DNA of 64,000 nt from Cohnella silvisoli (GCF_021190915.1 NZ_JAIOAP010000026.1:25671-89670), one strand, 5' to 3'. Counted from the stretch's first letter, positions 51,535 through 61,320 are shown. Numbers and translations are program-made. The notes: generated by a model from the letters alone, not told the origin.

Positions 51535-52295
51535 TCCTAGTCGTAGATGTGGGAAATACCAACATTGTGCTCGGCTTGTACCAAGGCAGCGCGTTGATGC
51601 ATGATTGGCGATTAAGCACGAACCGTTCCTCTACCGTGGATGAATATGGCGTACTTATCAGCAACCTGTTTCAATTGGCCGGCGTTCGGGGAGAACAAAT
51701 AGAAGGCGTTATTCTGTCTTGCGTCGTACCTCCGCTCATGAGTACGCTGGAGCAGTTATTCGTTAAATATGTCGGTAAAGAAGCGCTCGTGGTCGGACCG
51801 GGCATTAAGACCGGTTTGAACATTCGTTACGAGAATCCTCGCGAGGTCGGCGCTGATCGTATCGTAAACGCGGTAGCGGGTATCGAGCAGTACGGAACCC
51901 CGCTTATCGTCGTGGATTTCGGAACGGCGACTACCTTCGATTATATCGATGCATCAGGTGCATACTTAGGCGGAGCAATCGTGCCGGGCATCGGCATCTC
52001 CGCAGAAGCATTATACCAGCGGGCGGCGAAGCTTCCCCGTATTGAGCTCTCGAAACCCAAAACCGTAATCGGGCGCAACACAGTGGCTGCCATGCAGGCG
52101 GGCATTATTTTCGGCTATGCCGGCCAGGTTGACGGAATTGTGCGGCGGATTTGCAAGGAGTTTAATGTGCAGCCTAGAGTTATTGCGACCGGCGGGCTCG
52201 CGGAGTTGATTGCGGGAGAGTCGGAAACGATCGAGAAGGTGGATCCTCTGCTAACGCTTGAGGGTTTAAGGATAGTTTATGAGCGTAACGGGTGA
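51531..52295 (+). CDS. coaX: Type III pantothenate kinase
   Basis: First step of CoA synthesis. 254 residues of the ASKHA fold: DVGNTNIVLGLY (6-17), REVGADRIVNAVAG, VVDFGTATTFD and GGAIVPGIGIS are signatures. GTG 51531 overlaps the nadC stop by 4 bases. In B. subtilis coaX lies straight after ftsH; here nadABC is between them. Confidence 0.95.
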   Translation: MILVVDVGNTNIVLGLYQGSALMHDWRLSTNRSSTVDEYGVLISNLFQLAGVRGEQIEGVILSCVVPPLMSTLEQLFVKYVGKEALVVGPGIKTGLNIRYENPREVGADRIVNAVAGIEQYGTPLIVVDFGTATTFDYIDASGAYLGGAIVPGIGISAEALYQRAAKLPRIELSKPKTVIGRNTVAAMQAGIIFGYAGQVDGIVRRICKEFNVQPRVIATGGLAELIAGESETIEKVDPLLTLEGLRIVYERNG

Positions 52296-52316
52296 AGCGA
52301 AGGAGGGTTTGGCAGC

Positions 52317-53198
52317 ATGAAAGACGAGTTGGTGCGCGGTACGGCATGGAATGGCGGTATACGGGTATTCGCCGCGCGAACGACGGAATTGGTATCGGAA
52401 TTGCAACGCCGTCATGGCACTTTTCCTACTGCAACGGCTGCATTAGGACGGGCGGCGACGGCTGCTGCGATGATGGGCGTAATGCTGAAGGGCAATGAAA
52501 AGCTGACCGTGCAAGTAAAGGGCGACGGCCCGCTCGGCCAGATTGTAATCGATGCCAATGCCGCTGGGGAAGTAAGAGGTTATGTCGACCATCCGCAAGT
52601 TCATCTCGCCAGCAACAATCAAGGCAAGCTGGATGTGGCAGGCGCGGTAGGGCGTAACGGATACCTTCATGTGATCAAGGATTTGGGTCTGAAGGAGACT
52701 TATACCGGCAGCGTTCCGATTATTTCGGGCGAGCTCGGAGAGGACTTCACCTTATATTTCGCAGAGTCGGAGCAAAGCCCATCCGCGGTCGGGTTAGGTG
52801 TGCTAGTCGATACAGACGGTACTGTACTGCATGCAGGAGGGTTTATCGTCCAAGTGATGCCGGGTTTGTCGGAGGAACAGTTGGTTCGGTTGGAACGCGC
52901 GATCGCGGGAATGCCTCATGTTACGGCACTGCTCGATCAAGGGGAGACACCGGAATCTTTGCTCCATTTTCTCGTGGGAGAAGATTTGACGATTTATCAG
53001 ACGATAGAGCCCGTGTTCAAATGCAAATGCACGCGGGAGCGATTCGAGAAAGCGCTCATCACTCTCGGCCAGAAAGAGATTAGAAGCCTGATCGAGGAAG
53101 ACGGGAAAGCAGAATTGCATTGCCACTTCTGCAATGAGAAGTATTTGTTCGATGCGGATGATTTAGAAGCTCTATATAGACTTGCGGATCGGAATTAA
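52317..53198 (+). CDS. hslO: Redox-regulated chaperone Hsp33
   Basis: A 293-residue chaperone switched on by oxidation. The zinc-binding redox switch near the C-terminus is CKC and CHFC (FKCKCTRERF, ELHCHFCNEKY), the CxC-N27-32-CxxC pattern. The N-terminal substrate domain has ATAALGRAATAAAMMG. It follows AAGGAGGG and precedes the parvulin lipoprotein as in B. subtilis. Confidence 0.95.
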   Translation: MKDELVRGTAWNGGIRVFAARTTELVSELQRRHGTFPTATAALGRAATAAAMMGVMLKGNEKLTVQVKGDGPLGQIVIDANAAGEVRGYVDHPQVHLASNNQGKLDVAGAVGRNGYLHVIKDLGLKETYTGSVPIISGELGEDFTLYFAESEQSPSAVGLGVLVDTDGTVLHAGGFIVQVMPGLSEEQLVRLERAIAGMPHVTALLDQGETPESLLHFLVGEDLTIYQTIEPVFKCKCTRERFEKALITLGQKEIRSLIEEDGKAELHCHFCNEKYLFDADDLEALYRLADRN

Positions 53199-53214
53199 GG
53201 AAGGGATGATACCT

Positions 53215-54153
53215 ATGAGGGAGACGATACGGTACAAGCCGGTCGTACTGCTGGCCCTCTTAGCAACTGTGTTCATGACATCAGGCTGCCAGTCGGATCC
53301 TTTGCCAACTCCAAGCGGAAGTATTCCTAGGGAAACGATTGAGAAGGATGAGATCGTTGCAACGGCAGGGAATGTTTCCATAACGCGCCGGCAATTGCTT
53401 GATAAGCTCATATCCTCTTACGGCGCGCAGACGCTTAGGAGCATGATGCTTACCGAAGTCGTTAATGAAGAGGCGATAGCGCTTCAGATCGCGGTAACCG
53501 ACGATGAACTGGAACAAGAGCTGAGCTTAATGAAACAGGGGTACGAGGACGAGCAACAGTTCTATAAGGCAATGGAGGAGCAATTGGGCCTGAATCCGGA
53601 GGAAGTCCGGGAGGATGCCCGTTATCGATTGCTGCTTGAGAAGCTAGCCATTCATCATGTTACCGTGACCGAATCGGAGATCGATCGGTATTTGGAAGAG
53701 CATCGGAAGGAATTTCAGCCTCTTAAAAAATATCAGATCGCTCAAATTGTCGTGGAGAAAAAGGAGCAGGCACAAGGATTGCTCTCTCAACTGGCGGACG
53801 GTGCGGATTTTGGAGTTTTGGCACGGAAGTTTTCATTGGATGAATTTTCTGCCGATGCCGGCGGCGATCTCGGCTGGGTGGAGGATCAGGATCCATTCGT
53901 GGCTCCGGGAGTGCTTCAGGCAGTTGCCGATATGCATTCAGGACAAGTGACTGGACCGATTAAGACCGATCAGGGCTATGTTATCGTTCAACTTAACGGC
54001 AGGAGCGTCGAGAAGACGAAGACCGATGAGACGATACGCATAGAAGTGCGGCGACAGATTGCCTTGGGTAAAGCAGTTTCGATGAAAGATATGGAGCAGG
54101 CTTTGCTTAAGAAGTACAATGCCCAGGTGATAGATCCTTCTCTTCGGCCTTAA
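53215..54153 (+). CDS. Parvulin-type peptidyl-prolyl isomerase lipoprotein (YacD/PrsA-like)
   Basis: A 312-residue lipoprotein with lipobox TSGC (Cys about 26) and a SurA-N-like helical region. The rotamase domain (about 165-255; KKYQIAQIVVEKKEQA, FSLDEFSADAGGDLGWVE, DQGYVIVQL) is complete. ATG 53215 has AAGGAAGGG at good spacing; ATG 53206 is too close to it. It is the second PrsA-like gene in the window after 15959; the two are only distantly alike. Confidence 0.9.
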   Translation: MRETIRYKPVVLLALLATVFMTSGCQSDPLPTPSGSIPRETIEKDEIVATAGNVSITRRQLLDKLISSYGAQTLRSMMLTEVVNEEAIALQIAVTDDELEQELSLMKQGYEDEQQFYKAMEEQLGLNPEEVREDARYRLLLEKLAIHHVTVTESEIDRYLEEHRKEFQPLKKYQIAQIVVEKKEQAQGLLSQLADGADFGVLARKFSLDEFSADAGGDLGWVEDQDPFVAPGVLQAVADMHSGQVTGPIKTDQGYVIVQLNGRSVEKTKTDETIRIEVRRQIALGKAVSMKDMEQALLKKYNAQVIDPSLRP

Positions 54154-54187
54154 GTCGAGGAGGAATGGCAAATGCAGGAACCGACTA

Positions 54188-54250
54188 TTGACAATCCTCT
54201 TTGGGGTTTGATAAGATGAAAGCAAACAAAAAGCCGACCGTTTTAGTCGG
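54188..54250 (+). promoter_or_regulatory. cysK promoter and downstream inverted repeat
   Basis: TTGACA (54188-54193), an 18-base spacer and TAAGAT (54212-54217). CCGAC-N7-GTCGG follows at 54234-54250, near +10 to +26, a possible operator or leader hairpin. CymR controls cysK in B. subtilis, but its site was not recognised here. Confidence 0.55.
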
Positions 54251-54303
54251 ATTAACGCACTGAGGCGGCGAGCAGCCGCATATTTTGGGAGGGAACAAGT
54301 CCA

Positions 54304-55245
54304 ATGGCAAAGATTGTCCAGAACGTTACCCAGCTAATCGGCGATACGCCACTCGTTCGTTTGAACCGCATTGTACCGGAAGGCAGCGCAGAAATCTACG
54401 TAAAATTAGAATACCAGAATCCAGGTTCAAGCGTTAAAGACCGTATCGCGATCAGCATGATCGAAGAAGCGGAGAAGCAAGGCCTAATCAAGCCGGGCGA
54501 GAACACGATCGTCGAACCGACAAGCGGCAACACGGGAATCGGTCTTGCGATGGTTGCTGCGGCCAAAGGCTATCGCGCGATTCTGGTTATGCCGGAAACG
54601 ATGAGCTTAGAGCGCCGCAATCTGCTTCGCGCTTACGGCGCTGAATTGGTGCTTACGCCAGGCTCCGAGGGCATGAACGGTTCGGTTAAGAAGGCGGAAG
54701 AAATCGTTCAGGAAAATCCGAGCTACTTCTTGCCGCAACAATTCAAGAACCAAGCAAATGTCAAGATTCATCGCGAAACGACAGGCCCTGAAATCGTTGA
54801 AGCGATTAATTCTTTTGATGGCAAAATCGATGCGTTCGTAGCAGGTATCGGTACGGGCGGTACGATCTCCGGCGCAGGCGAAGTGCTTAAACAAAACTTC
54901 CCTAACATCAAGATCGTTGCGGTTGAGCCTGCTGCTTCTCCTTTGCTTTCCGGCGGCGGCCCAGGTCCTCATAAAATCCAAGGTATCGGCGCTAACTTCA
55001 TCCCGGAAATTCTGAATCGTGAAATCTACGATCAAGTGATAACGATCGAGAATGAAGAAGCATTCGAAACGGCTCGTACGGTTGCTAAGAAAGAAGGCTT
55101 GCTGGTTGGTATTTCCTCTGGCGCAGCTATCTTCGCAGCGCTTAAAGTGGCTAAAGAACTTGGCGAAGGCAAACGCGTCGTGGCGGTCGTTCCGTCTAAC
55201 GGCGAACGTTACCTGAGCACGCCTCTCTTTAACTTCGACAACTAA
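54304..55245 (+). CDS. cysK: O-acetylserine sulfhydrylase (cysteine synthase A)
   Basis: A PLP enzyme of 313 residues that makes cysteine from O-acetylserine and sulfide. PLP Lys45 is in GSSVKDRIA; the phosphate-binding loop is TSGNTGIG (73-80) and GIGTGGTISGAGE comes later. Length and motifs match CysK closely. Strong GGGAGGG site; its own promoter and terminator make it monocistronic. Confidence 0.97.
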   Translation: MAKIVQNVTQLIGDTPLVRLNRIVPEGSAEIYVKLEYQNPGSSVKDRIAISMIEEAEKQGLIKPGENTIVEPTSGNTGIGLAMVAAAKGYRAILVMPETMSLERRNLLRAYGAELVLTPGSEGMNGSVKKAEEIVQENPSYFLPQQFKNQANVKIHRETTGPEIVEAINSFDGKIDAFVAGIGTGGTISGAGEVLKQNFPNIKIVAVEPAASPLLSGGGPGPHKIQGIGANFIPEILNREIYDQVITIENEEAFETARTVAKKEGLLVGISSGAAIFAALKVAKELGEGKRVVAVVPSNGERYLSTPLFNFDN

Positions 55246-55257
55246 TTCGCGTATAAG

Positions 55258-55291
55258 CAGCAGCTCTCGCCTCTGGCGGGGGCTGTTTTTG
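55258..55291 (+). terminator. Terminator after cysK
   Basis: CAGC..CGCC / GGCG..GCTG followed by TTTTT. Confidence 0.8.
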
Positions 55292-55392
55292 GTGCTCCTC
55301 GCCGGCTCTGTTTTGCGGAGAGAAAGCAGACCGAGAGCTTTTGTGGTATTCTGCTTAATAAGAGAACGGATCGAGGCGAGGGAGCAGTAGGC

Positions 55393-56976
55393 GTGGGATT
55401 AATCGGATTAGAGCAATGGAGGCAATGGAGCGGCCAGTTCACTTTGCTTCCCTATATAAGCAAGATCGAGTTCGGCAGCTCGGACGGATTGTTGCCCTTG
55501 TTCTGGGATAAAGCCTGGGAAGAGGCGTCACCTTACGCGTGCCTGCTGGAAAGTGGTAAAGGCGGAAGGTACTCCATTGTAGGCTTGCGCCCGGTGTCGG
55601 TTATCGTGGGCAAAGGCAATCGCGCACAGGTGTTGGAACCGAAGCGAGCGATCGGAGATAACTCATCAGAGGATGTGTGGTCTGCGACTCAGGAGAAGGA
55701 AGGCCCTCCTTTGGAGCAGGTGAGTCAGTGGATGAAGCCTTGGACGGGTCCAAAGCTGCAGGGTGTCCCGGATTGCGTTGGCGGCATACTCGGGTTCTGG
55801 AGCTATGAGGTTGTTCGAAGCTTGGAGAAGCTTCCGTTATTAGCCGAAGACGATCTCGGTCTGCCGGACTACGTGTTCGAGCGGTTCGAAGAGCTATGGA
55901 TTGCCGATCATGAGGAGAATGCGGTCTATTGCGCGGTTCATGTACCGGTTCTTGCGTATAATAATGCGACGTTGGAACAATTGTATACGCAGGCTGAGAA
56001 CCGTGCTAACGAGATGGTGCGACAGTGGAAAAGCTGGTTATCGGTTGGGCAGCAGGAAGAAACGCTCGAGCGTCATCGGAAGATGCTGGAAACGATGGAG
56101 CGGGATCAGCTGCACATCGACGTGGAAAGCTTGCCGGGTTTATCCACCTCGATGAGCAAGTCGCAGTACGAGGATGCAGTGCGAAGCATTCAGCGCTACA
56201 TTGGACAAGGGGATGTCTTCCAGGTTAATCTCGCCATGCGTCAGAGCAGGCCGACGAATGTCTCTCCCGAGGTGCTGTACGATTGGCTTCGCAGGGTGAA
56301 TCCTTCACCGTATATGGGGATGCTCCGAACGCCTTCTTTTGCGCTAGTCAGCGCGTCTCCCGAATTGCTGGTGAAGCTGGACGGGAACAGGTTGTCGACC
56401 CGTCCCATTGCCGGAACGCGTCGCCGAGGGAGAACCCCGGAGGAAGATCGCGCCATGGAAGACGAGCTGTTATCCAGCGAGAAGGAGCGGGCCGAGCATG
56501 TCATGCTCGTTGACCTGGAGCGCAATGACTTGGGCCGCGTCGCCAAATACGGAACGGTCAAAGTTCCGGAGCTGTTGACGGTCGAGCGTTACTCGCATGT
56601 GATGCATTTGGTATCCCAGGTGGATGCGCAATTGGCGGACGGGAAAGATACGTTCGACGTGCTGGCGGCGACCTTCCCGGGCGGCACGATCACGGGAGCG
56701 CCGAAAATTCGTACGATGGAAATCATCGAGGAGCTGGAGCCGACCCGCAGAGGGCCCTATACGGGGGCGCTCGGATGGATTGACTATAGCGGCAATATGG
56801 AATTTAATATAATTATTCGTACGATCGCGGTTCAAGACGGTATTTGTCATATTCAAGCGGGAGCCGGCATCGTTATCGATTCGGAGCCGGAGCGGGAATT
56901 CTACGAAAGCTTAAGTAAAGCCAAGGCATTGTGGAAAGCGGTACAGTACAGTGAAAAGCAGGAGGAACCGATATGA
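55393..56976 (+). CDS. pabB: Aminodeoxychorismate synthase component I
   Basis: Chorismate-binding subunit (527 residues) that with PabA makes 4-amino-4-deoxychorismate for folate. GQGDVFQVNLAMRQS, FPGGTITGAPKIRTMEI and GALGWIDYSGNMEFNI are family motifs. The active-site segment reads PIAGT, with Ala where E. coli-type PabB has Lys; PIAGT is also the TrpE form, so anthranilate synthase is an alternative, but the operon argues for folate. GTG 55393; no strong ribosome-binding site. Confidence 0.9.
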   Translation: MGLIGLEQWRQWSGQFTLLPYISKIEFGSSDGLLPLFWDKAWEEASPYACLLESGKGGRYSIVGLRPVSVIVGKGNRAQVLEPKRAIGDNSSEDVWSATQEKEGPPLEQVSQWMKPWTGPKLQGVPDCVGGILGFWSYEVVRSLEKLPLLAEDDLGLPDYVFERFEELWIADHEENAVYCAVHVPVLAYNNATLEQLYTQAENRANEMVRQWKSWLSVGQQEETLERHRKMLETMERDQLHIDVESLPGLSTSMSKSQYEDAVRSIQRYIGQGDVFQVNLAMRQSRPTNVSPEVLYDWLRRVNPSPYMGMLRTPSFALVSASPELLVKLDGNRLSTRPIAGTRRRGRTPEEDRAMEDELLSSEKERAEHVMLVDLERNDLGRVAKYGTVKVPELLTVERYSHVMHLVSQVDAQLADGKDTFDVLAATFPGGTITGAPKIRTMEIIEELEPTRRGPYTGALGWIDYSGNMEFNIIIRTIAVQDGICHIQAGAGIVIDSEPEREFYESLSKAKALWKAVQYSEKQEEPI

Positions 56977-57554
56977 TACTGGTCATCGATAATTACGATT
57001 CGTTTACGTATAATCTGGTGCAATACTTAGGCGAGCTAGGGGAAGATATCGTCGTGCATCGCAATGACGAGATTGATCTGGAAGGCATCGCCAAGCTGGC
57101 GCCGAACCATATCCTGATTTCTCCGGGCCCGTGCACGCCGAATGAAGCGGGAATCAGTCTGGCGCTTCTAGAGCGGTTTAAGGGAGAGATTCCGATCTTT
57201 GGCGTATGTCTCGGACACCAAGCGATAGGCCAGGCATTCGGCGGAGACGTCATTCGGGCGGACAAGCTCATGCATGGTAAAACATCGGAAATCACCCACG
57301 ACGGCCGAACGGTCTTCGAAGGGCTTCCGTCCCCTTTTACGGCTACCCGGTACCATTCCCTTATCGTAAAACGCGAAACTTTGCCGGATTGTCTAGAAAT
57401 TAGCGCCGAGACGGAGGACGGGTTGATCATGGGGCTGCGGCACAAAGAGTATGTCGTCGAAGGCGTGCAGTTTCATCCCGAGTCGATCATGACGGACAAC
57501 GGACTGAAGATTTTGCGTAATTTCCTAAGCAATAAATCAGGTTTAAGAGCATGA
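56973..57554 (+). CDS. pabA: Aminodeoxychorismate/anthranilate synthase component II
   Basis: A 193-residue class I glutamine amidotransferase that supplies ammonia to PabB (and to TrpE in B. subtilis). Catalytic Cys79 in GVCLGHQ and the His-Glu pair in FHPESIM are intact. ATG overlaps the pabB stop by 4 bases (ATGA). Confidence 0.96.
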   Translation: MILVIDNYDSFTYNLVQYLGELGEDIVVHRNDEIDLEGIAKLAPNHILISPGPCTPNEAGISLALLERFKGEIPIFGVCLGHQAIGQAFGGDVIRADKLMHGKTSEITHDGRTVFEGLPSPFTATRYHSLIVKRETLPDCLEISAETEDGLIMGLRHKEYVVEGVQFHPESIMTDNGLKILRNFLSNKSGLRA

Positions 57555-58435
57555 AATTGCTTTTCAACGGACAATTGACCGACAGCAAAGAAGCCGCGAT
57601 CTCCGTATTCGATCACGGTTTTTTGTACGGGATGGGTTTGTTCGAAACTTTTCGCACCTATAACGGACTTCCTTGGCTGCTGGACAGGCACGCGGCGAGA
57701 TTAGCGAAAGGCTGCGAAATGTTAGGGATAACTTATGCCACGGACTTACAACGGATGGAACAATCGGTGGTCAGCCTGCTCAAAGCCAATGGCCTAGCAG
57801 ACGGATACATTCGCTGGTCGGTGTCGGCGGGGGAAGGGGCTATCGGACTGCCGATCGACGCTTACGACAAGCCCAATGAAATCGTGTATGCGAAGGAATT
57901 GGCAGCCGATCATCCGTCAACCCGCAAGGGTAAAACCTTGCGACTGCTTAAGCTTCCCAGGAGCACGCCTGAGGGTTCGTTCCGGTTAAAATCTTTTCAT
58001 TATATGAATAATATCGTAGCTATGCGGGAATTGATCGGTTCGGGAGCGGAGCTTGGGACAGAAGGTTTGTTCTTGGACGGCACGGGGCACGTGGTCGAGG
58101 GCATGGTTAGCAACGTGTTCTGGGTAACGAATGGTGAGCTCTATACTCCGTCCCCGCAAACGGGTTTGCTTGAGGGAATAACGCGTGAGTATGTGCTGGA
58201 GATGGCTGCTAATAGGGGGATATCCGTTAAGGAAGGCTTATATAGCTGGCAAGACCTGTTGAAGGCCGACGAGGTTTTCCTGACCAATTCCATTCAAGAA
58301 ATCGTTCCGGTGACAATGATAGAGAATGAACGGGGAGAAGGCCGGCATCCGGGACATCAATCGCAGGCAGGCCCTCTTACTTTGAGACTGATGACGGATT
58401 ACCGGAATGCCGCCGAGAAGGGGGAATCGCGATGA
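57551..58435 (+). CDS. pabC: 4-amino-4-deoxychorismate lyase
   Basis: A 294-residue fold-type IV PLP enzyme that releases pyruvate to form 4-aminobenzoate. The PLP Lys is in LKSFHYMNN; DHGFLYGMGLFETFR and NVFWVTNGELYTPS are signatures. The distant relation to branched-chain aminotransferases leaves some doubt, but the operon fixes the role. ATGA overlaps with pabA and folP. Confidence 0.94.
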   Translation: MKLLFNGQLTDSKEAAISVFDHGFLYGMGLFETFRTYNGLPWLLDRHAARLAKGCEMLGITYATDLQRMEQSVVSLLKANGLADGYIRWSVSAGEGAIGLPIDAYDKPNEIVYAKELAADHPSTRKGKTLRLLKLPRSTPEGSFRLKSFHYMNNIVAMRELIGSGAELGTEGLFLDGTGHVVEGMVSNVFWVTNGELYTPSPQTGLLEGITREYVLEMAANRGISVKEGLYSWQDLLKADEVFLTNSIQEIVPVTMIENERGEGRHPGHQSQAGPLTLRLMTDYRNAAEKGESR

Positions 58436-59280
58436 ACCCGACCTTTTATAGGCGGACCTATACGTTTAGAGATGGTTTAGGGCTTGAATTGGGCGGGCGC
58501 ACCCTGATCATGGGAATCTTGAACGCGACTCCGGATTCTTTCTCGGATGGCGGCCGGTTCGACGAGGTGGAAGCCGCTGTCGAAAGGGCGAAGCAAATGG
58601 TGGCCGAAGGCGCCGATATCATCGACATAGGCGGGGAATCGACAAGGCCGGGTCACGATCCAGTGCCACTGGAAGAGGAGCTTAGACGAATCCTTCCGAT
58701 CATCCGGGCGGTGAGAGAGCACGTTAAGCTGCCGATTAGCGTCGATACTTACAAGGCGGAAGTGGCTCGCCAAGCGCTCGAAACGGGTGCCCATATCGTG
58801 AACGACGTATGGGGATTCAAACGGGATCCGGTATTGGCGGCGATTGTTGCAGAATACGGATGTCCGGTTATATTAACTCATAATCGGGAAGCTCGAGACT
58901 ATTCGGATTTCATACCGGACGTGCTGAGTGATTTAATGGCCAGCGTGCATCTCGCACAAGCCGCCGGCGTCGCCAACGGTCATATTTGGCTAGATCCCGG
59001 AATCGGCTTTGCCAAGGATTACGAAGAGAACTTGGAAATGATGGGCCGCTTAAGAGATGTTGTCGGTTTGGGTTATCCGGTGTTGTTAGGAACATCGCGT
59101 AAAACGTTCATTCGGCGTATACTTGACGTGTCGGCGGATGAAGCGGTGGAAGGAACGGGTGCGACCGTCGCTCTCGGAATTGCCCAGGGCTGTCAAATCA
59201 TTCGGGTGCATGACGTGCTGCAGATGAAACGCGTAGCGGCTATGACGGATGCGATTGCGTATCGGCAGGCGGAAGCTTGA
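58432..59280 (+). CDS. folP: Dihydropteroate synthase
   Basis: Joins 4-aminobenzoate to the pterin pyrophosphate. A 282-residue TIM barrel with MGILNATPDSFSDGGRF, DIGGESTRPG and SVDTYKAEVA. It is the target of sulfonamides. Start overlaps pabC (ATGA). Confidence 0.97.
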   Translation: MNPTFYRRTYTFRDGLGLELGGRTLIMGILNATPDSFSDGGRFDEVEAAVERAKQMVAEGADIIDIGGESTRPGHDPVPLEEELRRILPIIRAVREHVKLPISVDTYKAEVARQALETGAHIVNDVWGFKRDPVLAAIVAEYGCPVILTHNREARDYSDFIPDVLSDLMASVHLAQAAGVANGHIWLDPGIGFAKDYEENLEMMGRLRDVVGLGYPVLLGTSRKTFIRRILDVSADEAVEGTGATVALGIAQGCQIIRVHDVLQMKRVAAMTDAIAYRQAEA

Positions 59281-59334
59281 CGACAAATCGCAATGCAAGA
59301 GGCGCACATTTATCGCTTTTAAGGGGATGTAATA

Positions 59335-59727
59335 ATGGATCGCATGGTGCTGAAGCGCATGGTATTTTACGGATATCACGGGGTGTACCCTGAGGAAAAT
59401 AGACTAGGCCAGAAGTATATCGTCGACTTGGATCTTCGACTTGATCTAAGCCGAGCGGCGCAAAGCGATGACGTGGAGGACACGGTCAATTACGCTGAAA
59501 TTCATGCGATCGTCAAAGCCATTGTGGAGGGTGCGCCGGTCAAGCTGATCGAGACGCTCTCCGAAAAGATTGCTTCCGCCCTACTCGGTACGTATACTAG
59601 TATCATTAAAGCAACGGTATCGGTAACCAAGCCGAATCCGCCGTTCGACATCACCTTCGATGGAGTAACCGTGGAGCTTCGGCGCCAAAGAGATAACAAC
59701 GGTAACATCGTACCCGTAGAGGATTGA
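59335..59727 (+). CDS. folB: Dihydroneopterin aldolase
   Basis: A 130-residue folate enzyme, MVLKRMVFYGYHGVYPEENR at the start and VTKPNPPFDITFDGV near the end. Good AGGGGATG site; 54 bases after folP. Confidence 0.96.
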   Translation: MDRMVLKRMVFYGYHGVYPEENRLGQKYIVDLDLRLDLSRAAQSDDVEDTVNYAEIHAIVKAIVEGAPVKLIETLSEKIASALLGTYTSIIKATVSVTKPNPPFDITFDGVTVELRRQRDNNGNIVPVED

Positions 59728-59733
59728 ATATAT

Positions 59734-60243
59734 ATGCAGGAAGCATTCGTGGCGCTTGGCGCTAATTTAGGTGACCGGGAATCGTCTCTGACGGAAGCGA
59801 TACGCAGGTTGCAAGCGGATCCCTACTTGGAAGTACGAAGGGTTTCGGCGGTTTACGAGACAGCTCCCGTCGGATTTACGGATCAGCCTTCTTTTCTCAA
59901 TATGGCGGTTTCTCTTGTTACGGAACTTGATTCCATCTTATTGCTTCGTCGATTGCTGGCGATTGAACAGGAAATGGGACGCGTGCGAGATATTCGCTGG
60001 GGTCCGCGGATCATAGATTTGGATTTGCTGGTGCATGGAGATGTGCCCATGGAGACGTCGGAATTAACGCTCCCGCATCCGCGGATGGGACAACGGGCAT
60101 TCGTATTGGTGCCGCTTCGGGACGTTTGGCCGGAGGAGGCCCCTTTCCCGTGGGAAGCGGAGCTTTCGGCATTTTCTCTGGCAGAGGAAGGAATTAAGCG
60201 TTTTGCCGAATGGAATGGCGAAGGGCTACGAAAGGAGTTGTAA
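59734..60243 (+). CDS. folK: HPPK (6-hydroxymethyl-7,8-dihydropterin pyrophosphokinase)
   Basis: A 169-residue pyrophosphokinase supplying FolP. LGANLGDRE, WGPRIIDLDLLVHG and LPHPRMGQRAFVL are the family signatures, and active-site Asp pairs are in IIDLDL. It starts 6 bases after folB. The yazB gene that follows in B. subtilis is missing; dusB comes next. Confidence 0.96.
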   Translation: MQEAFVALGANLGDRESSLTEAIRRLQADPYLEVRRVSAVYETAPVGFTDQPSFLNMAVSLVTELDSILLLRRLLAIEQEMGRVRDIRWGPRIIDLDLLVHGDVPMETSELTLPHPRMGQRAFVLVPLRDVWPEEAPFPWEAELSAFSLAEEGIKRFAEWNGEGLRKEL

Positions 60244-60247
60244 GGAT

Positions 60248-61276
60248 ATGCTTAAGATTGGTAACGTACCTATGAACAATAACGTGGTGCTCGCGCCGAT
60301 GGCGGGCGTTTGCAATCCGGCGTTCCGCTTGATCGCCAAGGAATTCGGCTGCGGTCTCGTCTGCGCGGAAATGGTAAGCGACAAGGCGATTCTGCACGGC
60401 AATCAACGGACATTGGAGATGCTGTTCGTCGATGAGCGAGAGAAGCCGCTTAGCTTGCAAATTTTCGGAGGCGACAAGGAATCGTTGGTGGAGGCGGTTA
60501 AATTCGTCGACCAGAATACGAACGCGGATATCATAGACATTAACATGGGCTGTCCCGTGCCGAAGGTGACCAAATGCGATGCGGGTGCACGGTGGCTCCT
60601 TGATCCTAAAAAAATTTACGAAATGGTATCCTACGCAGCGGATGCGGCGAAGAAGCCTGTAACCGTGAAAATGCGCATCGGCTGGGATGACCAGCATGTT
60701 TATGCGGTGGAAAATGCACAGGCAGTCGAACGTGCGGGCGGAGCCGCGGTCAGCGTTCATGGGCGTACGCGGGAGCAACTGTATACCGGCAAGGCGAACT
60801 GGGATATTTTACGGGACGTCAAACAAGCGGTGAACATTCCGGTCATCGGCAACGGGGACGTATTTTCTCCGGAAGACGCCAAACGACTGCTTGAACATAC
60901 GAACTGCGATGGCGTCATGATCGGGCGCGGCGCCTTAGGGAATCCGTGGATGCTTTACCGTACGGTTCATTACTTAACGACCGGAGAGCTGCTTCCAGAT
61001 CCGTCGCCGGCAGAAAAAATCAGAATCGCGATACTCCATTTGGATCGCTTAGCGGACCTTAAAGGCGAGAACGTCGCGGTGCGGGAAATGCGCAAGCATC
61101 TGGCTTGGTATTTAAAGGGCTTGCCCGATTCTGCCATCGTAAAAAATTCAATCATGGATTTAACGACCCGTTCGGGCGTCGTTACCGTGCTTGAGGATTA
61201 CGTAAGAACAGTGGATGAATTGTTAGCCCGCGAGGCTTCGGATGGTTCGGAGTCGGCAGAAGCGCTCGTTCACTGA
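60248..61276 (+). CDS. dusB: tRNA-dihydrouridine synthase DusB
   Basis: A 342-residue FMN enzyme that reduces uridines in the tRNA D-loop. VVLAPMAGVCNPAFR, and the catalytic Cys102 in NMGCPVPKV, then VHGRTREQLYTGKANW, VIGNGDVF and IGRGALGNPW. ATG 60248 follows AAAGGAG. The last gene of the folate-type cluster. Confidence 0.96.
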   Translation: MLKIGNVPMNNNVVLAPMAGVCNPAFRLIAKEFGCGLVCAEMVSDKAILHGNQRTLEMLFVDEREKPLSLQIFGGDKESLVEAVKFVDQNTNADIIDINMGCPVPKVTKCDAGARWLLDPKKIYEMVSYAADAAKKPVTVKMRIGWDDQHVYAVENAQAVERAGGAAVSVHGRTREQLYTGKANWDILRDVKQAVNIPVIGNGDVFSPEDAKRLLEHTNCDGVMIGRGALGNPWMLYRTVHYLTTGELLPDPSPAEKIRIAILHLDRLADLKGENVAVREMRKHLAWYLKGLPDSAIVKNSIMDLTTRSGVVTVLEDYVRTVDELLAREASDGSESAEALVH

Positions 61277-61320
61277 GGGGAAGCGGTTGCAGGGCTTTGC
61301 AAGGCATCCATTTCCGCGAA

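Noticed and set aside
54172..54219. 15-codon ORF with a good GAGGAGG site upstream of cysK
   Set aside because: It spans the cysK promoter and so would be on no cysK transcript; no regulatory amino acid run such as Cys. Possibly a fortuitous start.
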